From assembly GCF_900324475.1 (NCBI RefSeq), contig NZ_LT992502.1:2232001-2296000 (forward strand): a DNA stretch of 64,000 nt, in the 5' to 3' direction. Below are positions 54,740-62,636 of the stretch, in pieces; positions within the stretch are counted from its first letter, which is position 1; each line of letters starts with the position of its first letter. Source of the DNA: Enterobacter bugandensis (GTDB lineage: Bacteria > Pseudomonadota > Gammaproteobacteria > Enterobacterales > Enterobacteriaceae). The notes beneath the pieces are model-generated. The model worked only from the letters and a program-made list of their open reading frames with translations, had not been told where the DNA came from and searched no databases. Position numbers and translations under genes: made by a program.

Positions 54740-54970
54740 TTACCTTACGTGCGTGTCCGGTTTGCGCGATTTCTGCCACAGGTGGTGTTCGCGCAAACCC
54801 TCCGCTGACTCTTCCGCTACACTGCGTAACTCGTCACTGTCGGCCTCATGCCGCAGCTGATGCTCCACATTCTTTACCCAAACATATTCATGGCCTTTGT
54901 GCCCGGCCATCAGCTGGCCAGAAAAGAGGGCACAAATAAGCATGATAAAAGATAGCCCTTTTTTGAACAT
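54740..54970 (-). CDS. yncJ: Small exported protein YncJ
   Basis: 76 residues, the same length as E. coli YncJ. A Sec signal peptide (MFKKGLSFIMLICALFSGQL-MAG) precedes a charged mature part with GHKGHEYVWVKNVEHQLRHE and SAEESAEGLREHHLWQKSRK-type helices, which match E. coli closely. Function unknown; periplasmic. The ATG at 54970 is preferred over the frame to 54982 because GGGTGA lies about 5 bases upstream. Its stop codon directly abuts that of rlhA. Confidence 0.92.
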   Translation of the reverse strand: MFKKGLSFIMLICALFSGQLMAGHKGHEYVWVKNVEHQLRHEADSDELRSVAEESAEGLREHHLWQKSRKPDTHVR

Positions 54971-55162
54971 AAATTCACCCAATAAGAACAGCGCGGGTTA
55001 ATCATGCCAATTATTGTTTGGGGTTATTATTCAATATTTCAAAATAGCGCAAAGAAAATGTCAAATAACGTGGGTTCATAATACCGATTAGGATTTTTCT
55101 TAAAATATATGTGCGTTTTTGTAAACCTCCTATTTCTGGTCCATAGTTGGATGTTCGCTTTA

Positions 55163-55181
55163 AGGATAAATCCTATATAAT
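55163..55181 (+). promoter_or_regulatory. Promoter with overlapping palindrome upstream of the gene at 55217
   Basis: A perfect TATAAT (55176-55181) is preceded by TTCGCT 16 bases upstream. The palindrome AGGATAAATCCT (55163-55174) fills the spacer, a position where a repressor could act. Confidence 0.45.
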
Positions 55182-55216
55182 AGTGAATCTCTGGCTAAGG
55201 AATGGGTCATTCATAA

Positions 55217-55579
55217 ATGAAAAAAATAATAGCGTTTTCGCTTCTGGCTGTTGCGGTAGGTGCCGTTGCAGCGATTCGTTATGCAGGTAATGACGAACCA
55301 GAATATATTCAGTCCGCTGAAATTCGCGTTGGTTCCTATTTAACCAGCGACTATGGACGCGTAGCCTGCACTAGTAAAAGAGTAAATGAACAGCGCTGGG
55401 AATTAGACTGCACCCATCCGGCACGGGGAAAAACATTCCAGTTTGCGGTATATCCCTCTGAAAAGGCTCCCTATGGCGTATCGCGATCGTTTTATCTCGA
55501 GGCCCTTAACGATGATGCCAGGCAGAGCGCTGAGCAGGGCCTGATGCGCTATTTGCAAATCAACACCAGCGCGAGTTAA
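55217..55579 (+). CDS. Small N-terminally anchored periplasmic protein, function unknown
   Basis: 120 residues: an N-terminal hydrophobic segment (IIAFSLLAVAVGAVAAI) that is either a signal peptide or an anchor, and a ~95-residue soluble part with two cysteines (VACTSKRV and LDCTHPARG) well placed for a disulfide bond. No family recognised. The coding sequence is AT-richer at its start than its neighbours. The ribosome-binding site is poor: AAGGAA is about 16 bases from the ATG. A candidate small RNA with a terminator lies directly downstream. Confidence 0.7.
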   Translation: MKKIIAFSLLAVAVGAVAAIRYAGNDEPEYIQSAEIRVGSYLTSDYGRVACTSKRVNEQRWELDCTHPARGKTFQFAVYPSEKAPYGVSRSFYLEALNDDARQSAEQGLMRYLQINTSAS

Positions 55580-55633
55580 CTAGGCTGTTTAGCTTTCGTT
55601 GAGACAGCCAGTGTTAGTTTGTATGAGATCCGC

Positions 55634-55722
55634 TGCCCGACCATGGAGCGTCGGGGACGTAGAGACCAAAATACAAATCTATCCATGCAAGCATTTACCG
55701 CCAGATAATGGCGGTTTTTTTT
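55634..55722 (+). ncRNA. Candidate small RNA (~90 nt) with own promoter and intrinsic terminator
   Basis: In the 156-bp gap between convergent genes there is a -35-like TTGAGA (55599-55604), exactly 17 bases, then TATGAG (55622-55627). Transcription would start near 55634. The predicted RNA opens with a hairpin CCCGAC/GTCGGG (55636-55641, 55650-55655), has an A-rich unpaired middle, and ends at a strong terminator. No open frame or known RNA family recognised. It could instead be just the 3' untranslated part of the preceding gene. Confidence 0.38.
55697..55722 (+). terminator. Intrinsic terminator
   Basis: ACCGCCA (55697-55703), 5-nt loop, TGGCGGT (55709-55715), then a run of T to 55722. 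On the opposite strand no T-run follows, so it serves rightward transcription. Confidence 0.88.
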
Positions 55723-55735
55723 GGCGCTTTTGCCG

Positions 55736-56722
55736 CTAGCGGGCAGTATCAGAACGTGAAAATTGTTTGCGATACTGAGCCGGGGAAAGCGCAAACTGCT
55801 GACGAAAATGATGACGCAGCGTCGACGCCTGACCAAACCCGGTCTGTTCCGCGATGCTGTCGATGCTTAAACGGCTGCTCTCCAGATAATCTTTTGCTCT
55901 CAGCAGGCGTTCATTAAGCAGCCAGCGAGCAGGCGTCGTGCCCGTTGCCGCCTCGAAGCGACGAAGAAAGGTGCGCTGGCTCATGCCGACCCGACGAGCC
56001 AGGGAGTCGACGCTGTGCGGCTCGACAAGATGCGTGTGCAGAAAATCAAACAGCTGGCCCAGGCGCTGGCTCTCACGCAGCTGCGCCACCGGGCGACTCA
56101 GCTGCTGCGGCTGTGAACCATCCCGGTGAGGGGGGATCACCAGCCGACGCGCCACGCTGTTGGCGGTTTCCAGCCCATAATCCCTTCGTACAACATGAAG
56201 GCAGAGATCGATCCCCGCCGCGCTGCCCGCGGAGGTCAGGATATCGCCCTCGTCCTGGTAGAGCACATCCTCAACCACCTCGATGTGAGGGTAGCGGACC
56301 TTAAGCGCGTCAATGTAGCGCCAGTGCGTCGTGGCTTTACGTCCGTTCAGCAGCCCCGTAGCGGCCAGCACGAACACGCCCGAGCAGATGGACAGCAGCT
56401 GACATCCGCGCGCGCTGGCCTGGCGCAGCGCCTCGCAGAGCGCCGGAGGAACCGGTGAGTCCAGCCCCCGCCAGCCGGGAACCACGATCAGGTCCGCCGA
56501 CGCAAGCAGGCTCAAGTCCCCATCGGTAACGATGCGGATCCCGCCGGTCGCCCGCAATTCTCCGCTATCCACGCTCGCCACCGCAAAACGATACCAGTCG
56601 TCGCCCAGCTCCGGACGCGGCAGGCCAAAAATCTCAACCGCCACGCCAAACTCAAAGGTACATAGCCCGTCATACGCCAGCACCACCACCTGCGGGCGGG
56701 TAACCTGTCTTAAGTTTGTCAT
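55736..56722 (-). CDS. GlxA/FtrA-type AraC-family regulator (DJ-1/PfpI-like domain plus HTH)
   Basis: 328 residues. The N-terminal class I glutamine-amidotransferase-like (DJ-1/PfpI) domain has QVVVLAYDGLCTFEFGVAVE and LLSICSGVFVLAATGLLNGR, in which Cys keeps the nucleophile-elbow position. A C-terminal AraC domain has SLARRVGMSQRTFLRRFEAA and SIAEQTGFGQASTLRHHFRQ. The arrangement matches FtrA-type regulators. Divergent from the rhodanese gene at 56817, the usual partner of ftrA. The start at 56722 gives MTNLRQVTRPQVVV; frames to 56743 or 56755 are possible, and no start has a strong ribosome-binding site. Confidence 0.87.
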   Translation of the reverse strand: MTNLRQVTRPQVVVLAYDGLCTFEFGVAVEIFGLPRPELGDDWYRFAVASVDSGELRATGGIRIVTDGDLSLLASADLIVVPGWRGLDSPVPPALCEALRQASARGCQLLSICSGVFVLAATGLLNGRKATTHWRYIDALKVRYPHIEVVEDVLYQDEGDILTSAGSAAGIDLCLHVVRRDYGLETANSVARRLVIPPHRDGSQPQQLSRPVAQLRESQRLGQLFDFLHTHLVEPHSVDSLARRVGMSQRTFLRRFEAATGTTPARWLLNERLLRAKDYLESSRLSIDSIAEQTGFGQASTLRHHFRQQFALSPAQYRKQFSRSDTAR

Positions 56723-56816
56723 CTTTTTGCTGTTTTCTGGCATAAGCGAGCGCATTCACGGGCTGAATTTGTGGATAGAGTAGTGTTAACACAAACGCCA
56801 AAGATGAGGAAGGATC

Positions 56817-57230
56817 ATGAGCTATGTTACTGAATTTCCGGCTGCCGAGCCGCAGGAAGCCGTTACCCATTTTCTGCGTCGCCTGAGCGTCGAAACCGAC
56901 TGCGCCGACGTGCATCACGCCATCGCCAATAATGAGCAGGACTTCGTGCTGCTGCACGTGGTGGGGAGCCCGGAACAGTTTGCCCGCCGCCACGTACCGG
57001 GCGCACTGCATATGCCCTGGAGCCAGATGACCGCTGAGCGGATGTCTCAATGGCCGGAAGGGACGCTGTTTGTCGTCTACTGTGCGGGGCCACACTGTAA
57101 CGGCGCGGACAGGGCGGCGCTGAAGTTGGCGCGTCTCGGGCTGCCGGTCAAAATCATGCTCGGCGGCATCACCGGCTGGGAAGATGAACGCTACGCCTTT
57201 GCCAGCCAGGCGCACGCTGACGCGCTGTGA
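56817..57230 (+). CDS. Rhodanese-like sulfurtransferase
   Basis: A 137-residue single rhodanese domain. QDFVLLHVVGSPEQFARRHV and PGALHMPW are the CH2A/CH2B-type motifs, and the active-site loop reads VVYCAGPHCNGADRAALKLA, with Cys in HCNGAD as the likely persulfide carrier. The C-terminal VKIMLGGITGWEDE is typical. Cytoplasmic. It is divergent from the ftrA-type regulator over about 95 bp, a pairing recalled from many proteobacteria. Good AGGA ribosome-binding site. The sulfur acceptor is unknown. Confidence 0.9.
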   Translation: MSYVTEFPAAEPQEAVTHFLRRLSVETDCADVHHAIANNEQDFVLLHVVGSPEQFARRHVPGALHMPWSQMTAERMSQWPEGTLFVVYCAGPHCNGADRAALKLARLGLPVKIMLGGITGWEDERYAFASQAHADAL

Positions 57231-57300
57231 AGATGAATTTTTTTCAACACCCGTGAAATTTTCTCGTTTGCCGGAAACGGTCAGGTATGACATCTTTTTT

Positions 57301-57324
57301 GGACATTTAGACATCCAGAAGTCT
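57301..57324 (+). promoter_or_regulatory. Tandem MetJ boxes upstream of the MetE-like gene
   Basis: Three consecutive 8-mers, GGACATTT, AGACATCC and AGAAGTCT, match the MetJ box AGACGTCT at 5, 6 and 7 of 8 positions. They lie 63 bases before the start of the MetE-like gene, so repression by MetJ with S-adenosylmethionine is expected. Confidence 0.75.
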
Positions 57325-57386
57325 AAAGATTCAAATAATGAATTATCACTGCGGGCAATTAATACCGGCAGACTGAGGAGATTTCC

Positions 57387-58490
57387 ATGCAACGACAGCA
57401 CGCCCCATACCGCGCCGACGTAGTCGGCAGCTTTTTACGCCCGGATGCCATCAAGCAGGCTCGCCTGAAGTTCGCCAGCGGCGAGATTGATGCCGGACAG
57501 CTTCGCGCGGTGGAGGACGAGGCTATTCGCCACGTCGTCGAGCAGCAGTGCGCGTGCGGCCTGCATGTGGTGACCGACGGTGAATTTCGCCGTGCCTGGT
57601 GGCACTTCGATTTCTTCGACGGTCTTCAGGGCGTTGAGCGTTACGATTCCCAGCAGGGGATTCAGTTCAACGGAGTACAAACCAAAGCCCACGGCGTGCG
57701 CGTGACCGGCAAGCTGGGCTTTGGCGACCACCCGATGCTGGAAGACTTCCGCTATCTGAAAAGCATCAGCGGCAATGCCCAGCCGAAGATGACCATTCCC
57801 AGCCCAAGCGTGCTCCATTTCCGCGGCGGGCGCAAAGACATCGACGCGACGGTGTATCCGGATCTGAACGACTATTTCGACGATCTGGCAACCACCTGGC
57901 GCGACGCCATCCGCGCATTCTACGACGCGGGCTGCCGTTATCTGCAGCTGGACGACACCGTCTGGGCCTATCTCTGCTCGGACGACCAGCGTCGTCAGAT
58001 CCGCGAGCGCGGCGACGATGCCGATGAGCTGGCGCAAATCTATGCCCGCGTACTGAACAAGGCCCTGGAAGGCAAGCCGGAGGATCTGACCATCGGGCTG
58101 CACGTCTGCCGCGGTAACTTCCGTTCAACCTGGATTTCCGAAGGCGGCTACGAGCCGGTGGCGGAAGTGCTGTTCGGGACGGTCAACGTTGACGCATTCT
58201 TCCTGGAATACGATAACGACCGCAGCGGGGATTTCGCGCCGCTGCGCTTCGTTCGCCCGGGCAAGCAGCAGGTGGTGCTGGGCCTGATTACCACGAAAAA
58301 CGGTGAGCTGGAGAACCCGGAAGGCGTGAAGGCCCGTCTGGAAGAGGCGGCGAAATACGTGGCGAAAGAGCAAATCTGCCTCAGCCCGCAGTGCGGTTTT
58401 GCCTCCACCGAAGAGGGCAACAGCCTGAGCGAGTCCCAGCAGTGGGATAAGGTCCGTCTGGTGACGCAGATCGCCAGCGAAGTCTGGTAA
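57387..58490 (+). CDS. MetE C-terminal-domain-like methyltransferase (cobalamin-independent methionine synthase II family)
   Basis: A 367-residue stand-alone catalytic barrel related to the C-terminal half of MetE, like B. subtilis YxjG/YxjH. Zinc ligands are His and Cys in GLHVCRGN, Glu in FLEYDNDRSG and Cys in LSPQCGFASTEEGN. The N-terminal RADVVGSFLRPDAIKQAR and VTDGEFRRAWWHFDFF are typical of the group. Lacking the MetE N-terminal domain, such proteins may use a methyl donor other than folylpolyglutamate, or a corrinoid carrier. The MetJ boxes upstream support a role in methionine supply. Confidence 0.9.
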   Translation: MQRQHAPYRADVVGSFLRPDAIKQARLKFASGEIDAGQLRAVEDEAIRHVVEQQCACGLHVVTDGEFRRAWWHFDFFDGLQGVERYDSQQGIQFNGVQTKAHGVRVTGKLGFGDHPMLEDFRYLKSISGNAQPKMTIPSPSVLHFRGGRKDIDATVYPDLNDYFDDLATTWRDAIRAFYDAGCRYLQLDDTVWAYLCSDDQRRQIRERGDDADELAQIYARVLNKALEGKPEDLTIGLHVCRGNFRSTWISEGGYEPVAEVLFGTVNVDAFFLEYDNDRSGDFAPLRFVRPGKQQVVLGLITTKNGELENPEGVKARLEEAAKYVAKEQICLSPQCGFASTEEGNSLSESQQWDKVRLVTQIASEVW

Positions 58491-58501
58491 AAGCGCTTCC
58501 T

Positions 58502-58530
58502 CAGCGCTGCATTATAAAAGTGCAGCGCTG
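58502..58530 (+). promoter_or_regulatory. NtrC-like enhancer site upstream of urtA
   Basis: CAGCGCTGCA-N9-TGCAGCGCTG is a perfect 10-bp dyad. Its central 17 bp (58508-58524, TGCA-N9-TGCA) has the form of the NtrC site TGCACCAAAATGGTGCA. The centre lies near -106 from the predicted start, similar to the glnA enhancer. Confidence 0.6.
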
Positions 58531-58595
58531 TGCCATTCTGAGTCGTTCTCTTTACATCCTGCCGTCTGTCTCCTGCAATAGCGCTTCCTCCATTC

Positions 58596-58611
58596 TGGCA
58601 TCCTTTTTGCT
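58596..58611 (+). promoter_or_regulatory. Sigma-54 promoter of the urt operon
   Basis: TGGCATCCTTTTTGCT matches the -24/-12 consensus TGGCACG-N4-TTGC, with the GG and GC dinucleotides exactly 10 bases apart. The predicted start is near 58622, about 70 bases before urtA. Nitrogen-limitation control is expected. Confidence 0.78.
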
Positions 58612-58692
58612 CCTGCTTCGCTGACACCTTTATTTCCGCGTCCATGCCGTAACGGACGTTTTCGCACAGCGTTCTTTTTCAGGAGTGAAAAT

Positions 58693-59964
58693 ATGCAGCG
58701 TCGTACCTTATTAAAAGCCTTTGCGTTATCCGCGTCCGTCGTGGCGATGGGAATGAGTTTTGGCGTGCAGGCGGCCGACACCATCAAAGTGGGGATCATG
58801 CACTCTCTGTCCGGCACGATGGCCATCTCCGAAACCCCGCTGAAGGACGTCGCCCTGATGACCATCGACGAGATCAACGCCAAAGGCGGCGTGCTGGGTA
58901 AGAAACTGGAGCCGGTGGTGGTGGATCCAGCCTCAAACTGGCCGCTGTTTGCCGAGAAGGCACGCCAGCTGCTGAGCCAGGATAAAGTGGCAGTGGTGTT
59001 CGGCTGCTGGACGTCGGTTTCGCGCAAATCCGTGCTGCCGGTGTTTGAGGAGCTGAACGGCCTGCTGTTCTATCCGGTGCAGTATGAAGGCGAAGAGATG
59101 TCGCCAAACGTCTTCTATACCGGCGCGGCGCCGAACCAGCAGGCCATCCCGGCGGTGGAATACCTGATGAGCGAGGACGGCGGCGGGGCGAAGCGCTTCT
59201 TCCTGCTGGGTACCGACTACGTTTACCCGCGCACCACCAACAAGATCCTGCGCGCGTTCCTGCATTCGAAAGGGGTTGAGGATAAGGACATCGAAGAGGT
59301 TTACACCCCGTTTGGTCACAGCGACTACCAGACCATCGTCGCCAGCATCAAGAAATTCTCCGCAGGCGGCAAAACCGCCGTGGTGTCGACCATCAACGGC
59401 GACTCCAACGTGCCGTTCTACAAAGAGCTGGCTAACCAGGGGCTGAAGGCCACCGACGTGCCGGTGGTGGCGTTCTCCGTCGGCGAAGAAGAGCTGCGCG
59501 GGATCGACACCAAACCGCTGGTGGGTAACCTGGCGGCGTGGAACTACTTTGAGTCCGTGGATAATCCAACCAACCAGGCGTTCGTCGCGGATTACAAAGC
59601 CTATGCGAAGGCGCACAAGCTGCCGAATGCCGATACCGTGGTGACCAACGACCCGATGGAAGCGACTTACGTGGGGATCCATATGTGGGCACAGGCGGTG
59701 GAAAAAGCGGGCACCACCGACGTGGATAAGGTGCGCGCGGCGATGGCCGGTCAGTCATTTAAGGCGCCGTCTGGCTTTACGCTCACCATGGATGCTACCA
59801 ACCATCATCTGCATAAGCCGGTCATGATCGGTGAAATTGAAGGCAACGGCCAGTTCAACGTGGTCTGGCAGACGGAACAGCCGGTGCGCGCCCAGCCGTG
59901 GAGTCCGTTCATCGCCGGGAATGACAAAAAGCCCGACCAGCCGATGAAAACCGCCAGCAACTAG
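58693..59964 (+). CDS. urtA: Urea ABC transporter substrate-binding protein UrtA
   Basis: Periplasmic urea receptor of 423 residues, type I (leucine/amide) binding fold. Signal peptide RRTLLKAFALSASVVAMGMS with cleavage near VQAAD (about residue 27). UrtA marks: IKVGIMHSLSGTMAISETPL, VVFGCWTSVSRKSVLPVFEE, LLFYPVQYEGEEMSPNVFYT, FLLGTDYVYPRTTNKILRAF and the His-rich MDATNHHLHKPVMIGE. First gene of urtABCDE, behind a sigma-54 promoter with an NtrC-like site. The urease genes often linked to urt would lie beyond the window. Confidence 0.97.
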   Translation: MQRRTLLKAFALSASVVAMGMSFGVQAADTIKVGIMHSLSGTMAISETPLKDVALMTIDEINAKGGVLGKKLEPVVVDPASNWPLFAEKARQLLSQDKVAVVFGCWTSVSRKSVLPVFEELNGLLFYPVQYEGEEMSPNVFYTGAAPNQQAIPAVEYLMSEDGGGAKRFFLLGTDYVYPRTTNKILRAFLHSKGVEDKDIEEVYTPFGHSDYQTIVASIKKFSAGGKTAVVSTINGDSNVPFYKELANQGLKATDVPVVAFSVGEEELRGIDTKPLVGNLAAWNYFESVDNPTNQAFVADYKAYAKAHKLPNADTVVTNDPMEATYVGIHMWAQAVEKAGTTDVDKVRAAMAGQSFKAPSGFTLTMDATNHHLHKPVMIGEIEGNGQFNVVWQTEQPVRAQPWSPFIAGNDKKPDQPMKTASN

Positions 59965-59988
59965 GCCATTGCCTCAGGGAGAAACGTC

Positions 59989-61563
59989 ATGAACGCCATG
60001 CGCATGTTCATCGCTCTTGTATGGCTTTCCGGACTGCTGCCAGGGATGGCGCAGGCATCGGATGCCGATCGTTTTGTTGCCGCCAGCCGCGGCCAGCAGG
60101 CGGAGCTCCTCACGCAGTGGGCCGCCGCGCCGGATGCCGCCAGGCTTCCGCTGCTTCAGTCCCTGCAAAAGGAAAACCTGTATACCGACAGCCAAAAGCA
60201 CGCCTTTGCGAAGCGTAATGGCGAAATGGTTTCGCTCGGTGACGCCCGCGCGGCAGTAGGGCAAACCAAAGCCGTACGCCTGACAAACCGGCTGCGCGTG
60301 CTGGCTGCAACGGCCATTGCCACGCATCAGCTTGTTAGTGACAGTGTCACCGAAAGGCGGGCGGCAGCCCGGCAGCTGCAGCGGGATGCTCAGCTCGACA
60401 TGCTCGCTTTTCTGGAAAAGCGCGCCGGGGATGAAGCGGACGCTGTGGCGCGGCAGGCGCTCCTGCTGGCGGTAGCGAATCTCCAGCTGGCGAGCCCGCA
60501 GCCGGAGGTGCGCCGCAGGGCCGTCGAACTGCTGGGCCAGTCAGACGATCCGGACGTACAGTCCAGACTCACGCCGTTTACCCAGGCGCAGACCGAGCCG
60601 GACGCCGGCGTGCGCGCGGCCGCAGAAGAGAGCCTTAGCCAGATTACGCATCGCCTGATGTGGGGCGATCTGCTGGGCCAGGCGTTTATGGGGCTTTCTC
60701 TGGGGTCGGTGTTGCTGCTGGCCGCGCTGGGGCTCGCGATCACCTACGGCCTGCTGGGCGTCATTAACATGGCCCACGGCGAGATGCTGATGCTGGGGGC
60801 GTACGCCACGTGGATGGTGCAGCAGGCAATGGCCGGGCTTGCCCCTCAGTGGCTGGCGCTCTATCCCGTTATCGCCTTGCCGGTGGCATTCTGCCTGACT
60901 GCGGGCATTGGAATGGTGCTGGAGCGCACCGTGATACGTCACCTGTACGGTCGTCCGCTGGAAACGCTGCTGGCGACCTGGGGGATCAGCCTGATGCTCA
61001 TCCAGCTGGTGCGCATGACCTTTGGTGCCCAGAACCTGGAGGTGGCAAACCCGGCATGGCTTTCCGGCGGGGTGCAGGTTTTTGCAAACCTGACCCTGCC
61101 GTGGAACCGCATTGTGGTGCTGGGCTTCGTGCTGCTGGTGCTGTTCTTCACCTGGCTGATTCTGAATAAAACCCGTCTTGGTCTGAACGTGCGCGCGGTG
61201 ACGCAAAACCGCAGCATGGCCGCCTGCTGCGGGGTACCGACCGGGCGCGTCGATATGCTGGCGTTTGGGCTGGGCTCAGGGATCGCCGGGTTAGGCGGCG
61301 TGGCGTTATCCCAGCTTGGTAACGTCGGGCCGGAGCTTGGTCAGGGGTACATCATCGACTCGTTCCTCGTAGTCGTTCTCGGTGGCGTAGGCCAGCTGGC
61401 AGGCAGCGTGGCCGCCGCGTTCGGGCTGGGCATTTTCAATAAAATCCTTGAGCCGCAGATGGGGGCGGTGCTGGGCAAGATCGTGATTCTGGTGGCGATC
61501 GTCCTGTTTATCCAGAAGCGCCCTCAGGGGCTGTTTGCGCTAAAAGGGAGGGTGATTGACTGA
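59989..61563 (+). CDS. urtB: Urea ABC transporter permease UrtB
   Basis: 524 residues. As usual for UrtB, a signal peptide and a ~200-residue periplasmic extension (residues ~20-220, with helical HEAT-like repeats) precede the LivH-type permease core of about eight membrane helices: LGLAITYGLLGVINMAHGEM, GISLMLIQLVRMTFGAQNLE, TGRVDMLAFGLGSGIAGLGG and FLVVVLGGVGQLAGSVAAAF. Start at 59989 after GGGAGA. Its stop codon overlaps the urtC start by one base (TGATG). Confidence 0.96.
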   Translation: MNAMRMFIALVWLSGLLPGMAQASDADRFVAASRGQQAELLTQWAAAPDAARLPLLQSLQKENLYTDSQKHAFAKRNGEMVSLGDARAAVGQTKAVRLTNRLRVLAATAIATHQLVSDSVTERRAAARQLQRDAQLDMLAFLEKRAGDEADAVARQALLLAVANLQLASPQPEVRRRAVELLGQSDDPDVQSRLTPFTQAQTEPDAGVRAAAEESLSQITHRLMWGDLLGQAFMGLSLGSVLLLAALGLAITYGLLGVINMAHGEMLMLGAYATWMVQQAMAGLAPQWLALYPVIALPVAFCLTAGIGMVLERTVIRHLYGRPLETLLATWGISLMLIQLVRMTFGAQNLEVANPAWLSGGVQVFANLTLPWNRIVVLGFVLLVLFFTWLILNKTRLGLNVRAVTQNRSMAACCGVPTGRVDMLAFGLGSGIAGLGGVALSQLGNVGPELGQGYIIDSFLVVVLGGVGQLAGSVAAAFGLGIFNKILEPQMGAVLGKIVILVAIVLFIQKRPQGLFALKGRVID

Positions 61564-62636
61564 TGAGCCAGCCGCTGACCTTAACGCTGGCGCGTAAAGC
61601 GCCGCGAACGACACAGATTGCAGGCAGCCTGCTGGTGGCGTGTTTGCTGATTTTACCGTTTTTCGCCTTGCTGCCCGCGACGCATCCGCTGGCGCTGTCG
61701 ACCTGGATGCTGACGCTCATTGGCAAGATCCTCTGCTATGCCATCGTTGCGGTGGCGCTGGATCTGGTGTGGGGCTACGCCGGCATGCTCTCTCTTGGAC
61801 ACGGCATCTTCTTCGCCCTGGGCGGCTATGCGATGGGCATGTACCTGATGCGCCAGGCGTCAGGCGACGGCCTGCCCGCGTTTATGTCGTTTCTCTCCTG
61901 GAGCGAGCTGCCGTGGTTCTGGTGGGGCACCCAGCACTTTGCCTGGGCGCTGGTGCTGATCGTGATGGTGCCGGGTTTGCTGGCGCTGGTGTTTGGCTGG
62001 TTTGCCTTCCGCTCGAAGATCAAAGGGGTTTACTTCTCGATTATGACCCAGGCGCTGACCTACGCGGGCATGCTGCTGTTCTTTCGTAACGAAACCGGCT
62101 TTGGCGGCAATAACGGCTTCACCGGTTTTACCACGCTGCTTGGGTTTTCGGTGACGGAAACGACCACCCGCATCGCGCTGTTCCTGGCGACGGTGCTGTT
62201 GCTGCTTCTGGCGTTGGGCACCGGATTTGCGCTGGCGAAGAGCAAGTTTGGCCGCATCCTGACCGCCGTGCGCGACGCGGAAAACCGCCTGACGTTCTGC
62301 GGGTACGATCCGCGCGGGTTCAAGCTGCTGGTGTGGACGCTCTCCGCCGTGCTGTGCGGCCTGGCGGGGGCGCTGTACGTTCCGCAGGTGGGCATCATTA
62401 ACCCCGGTGAAATGTCGCCGACCAACTCGATAGAAGCCGCCATCTGGGTGGCGCTGGGCGGGCGCGGCACCCTGGTGGGGCCGGTGATTGGCGCGGCGCT
62501 GGTGAACGGGGCGAAAAGCTTCTTTACCGTTGCCATGCCGGAGTACTGGCAGCTGTTTCTGGGGCTGATTTTTATCGCCGTCACGCTGTTCCTGCCGCGC
62601 GGCGTCTACGGTCTGTTGCGTAAGGGAGAGAAATAA
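61563..62636 (+). CDS. urtC: Urea ABC transporter permease UrtC
   Basis: LivM-type second permease of the urea transporter, 357 residues with nine or ten membrane helices. Characteristic blocks are LDLVWGYAGMLSLGHGIFFA, GGYAMGMYLMRQ, YFSIMTQALTYAGMLLFFRN, GFGGNNGFTGFTTLLGF and AIWVALGGRGTLVGPVIGAA. Overlaps urtB and urtD by one base on each side, indicating tight translational coupling. Confidence 0.96.
   Translation: MSQPLTLTLARKAPRTTQIAGSLLVACLLILPFFALLPATHPLALSTWMLTLIGKILCYAIVAVALDLVWGYAGMLSLGHGIFFALGGYAMGMYLMRQASGDGLPAFMSFLSWSELPWFWWGTQHFAWALVLIVMVPGLLALVFGWFAFRSKIKGVYFSIMTQALTYAGMLLFFRNETGFGGNNGFTGFTTLLGFSVTETTTRIALFLATVLLLLLALGTGFALAKSKFGRILTAVRDAENRLTFCGYDPRGFKLLVWTLSAVLCGLAGALYVPQVGIINPGEMSPTNSIEAAIWVALGGRGTLVGPVIGAALVNGAKSFFTVAMPEYWQLFLGLIFIAVTLFLPRGVYGLLRKGEK

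Noticed and set aside
58492..58590. Repeated 11-mer AGCGCTTCCTC at 58492-58502 and 58580-58590
   Set aside because: Only two copies, and the spacing suits no known regulator; the sigma-54 and NtrC-like elements explain the region better.
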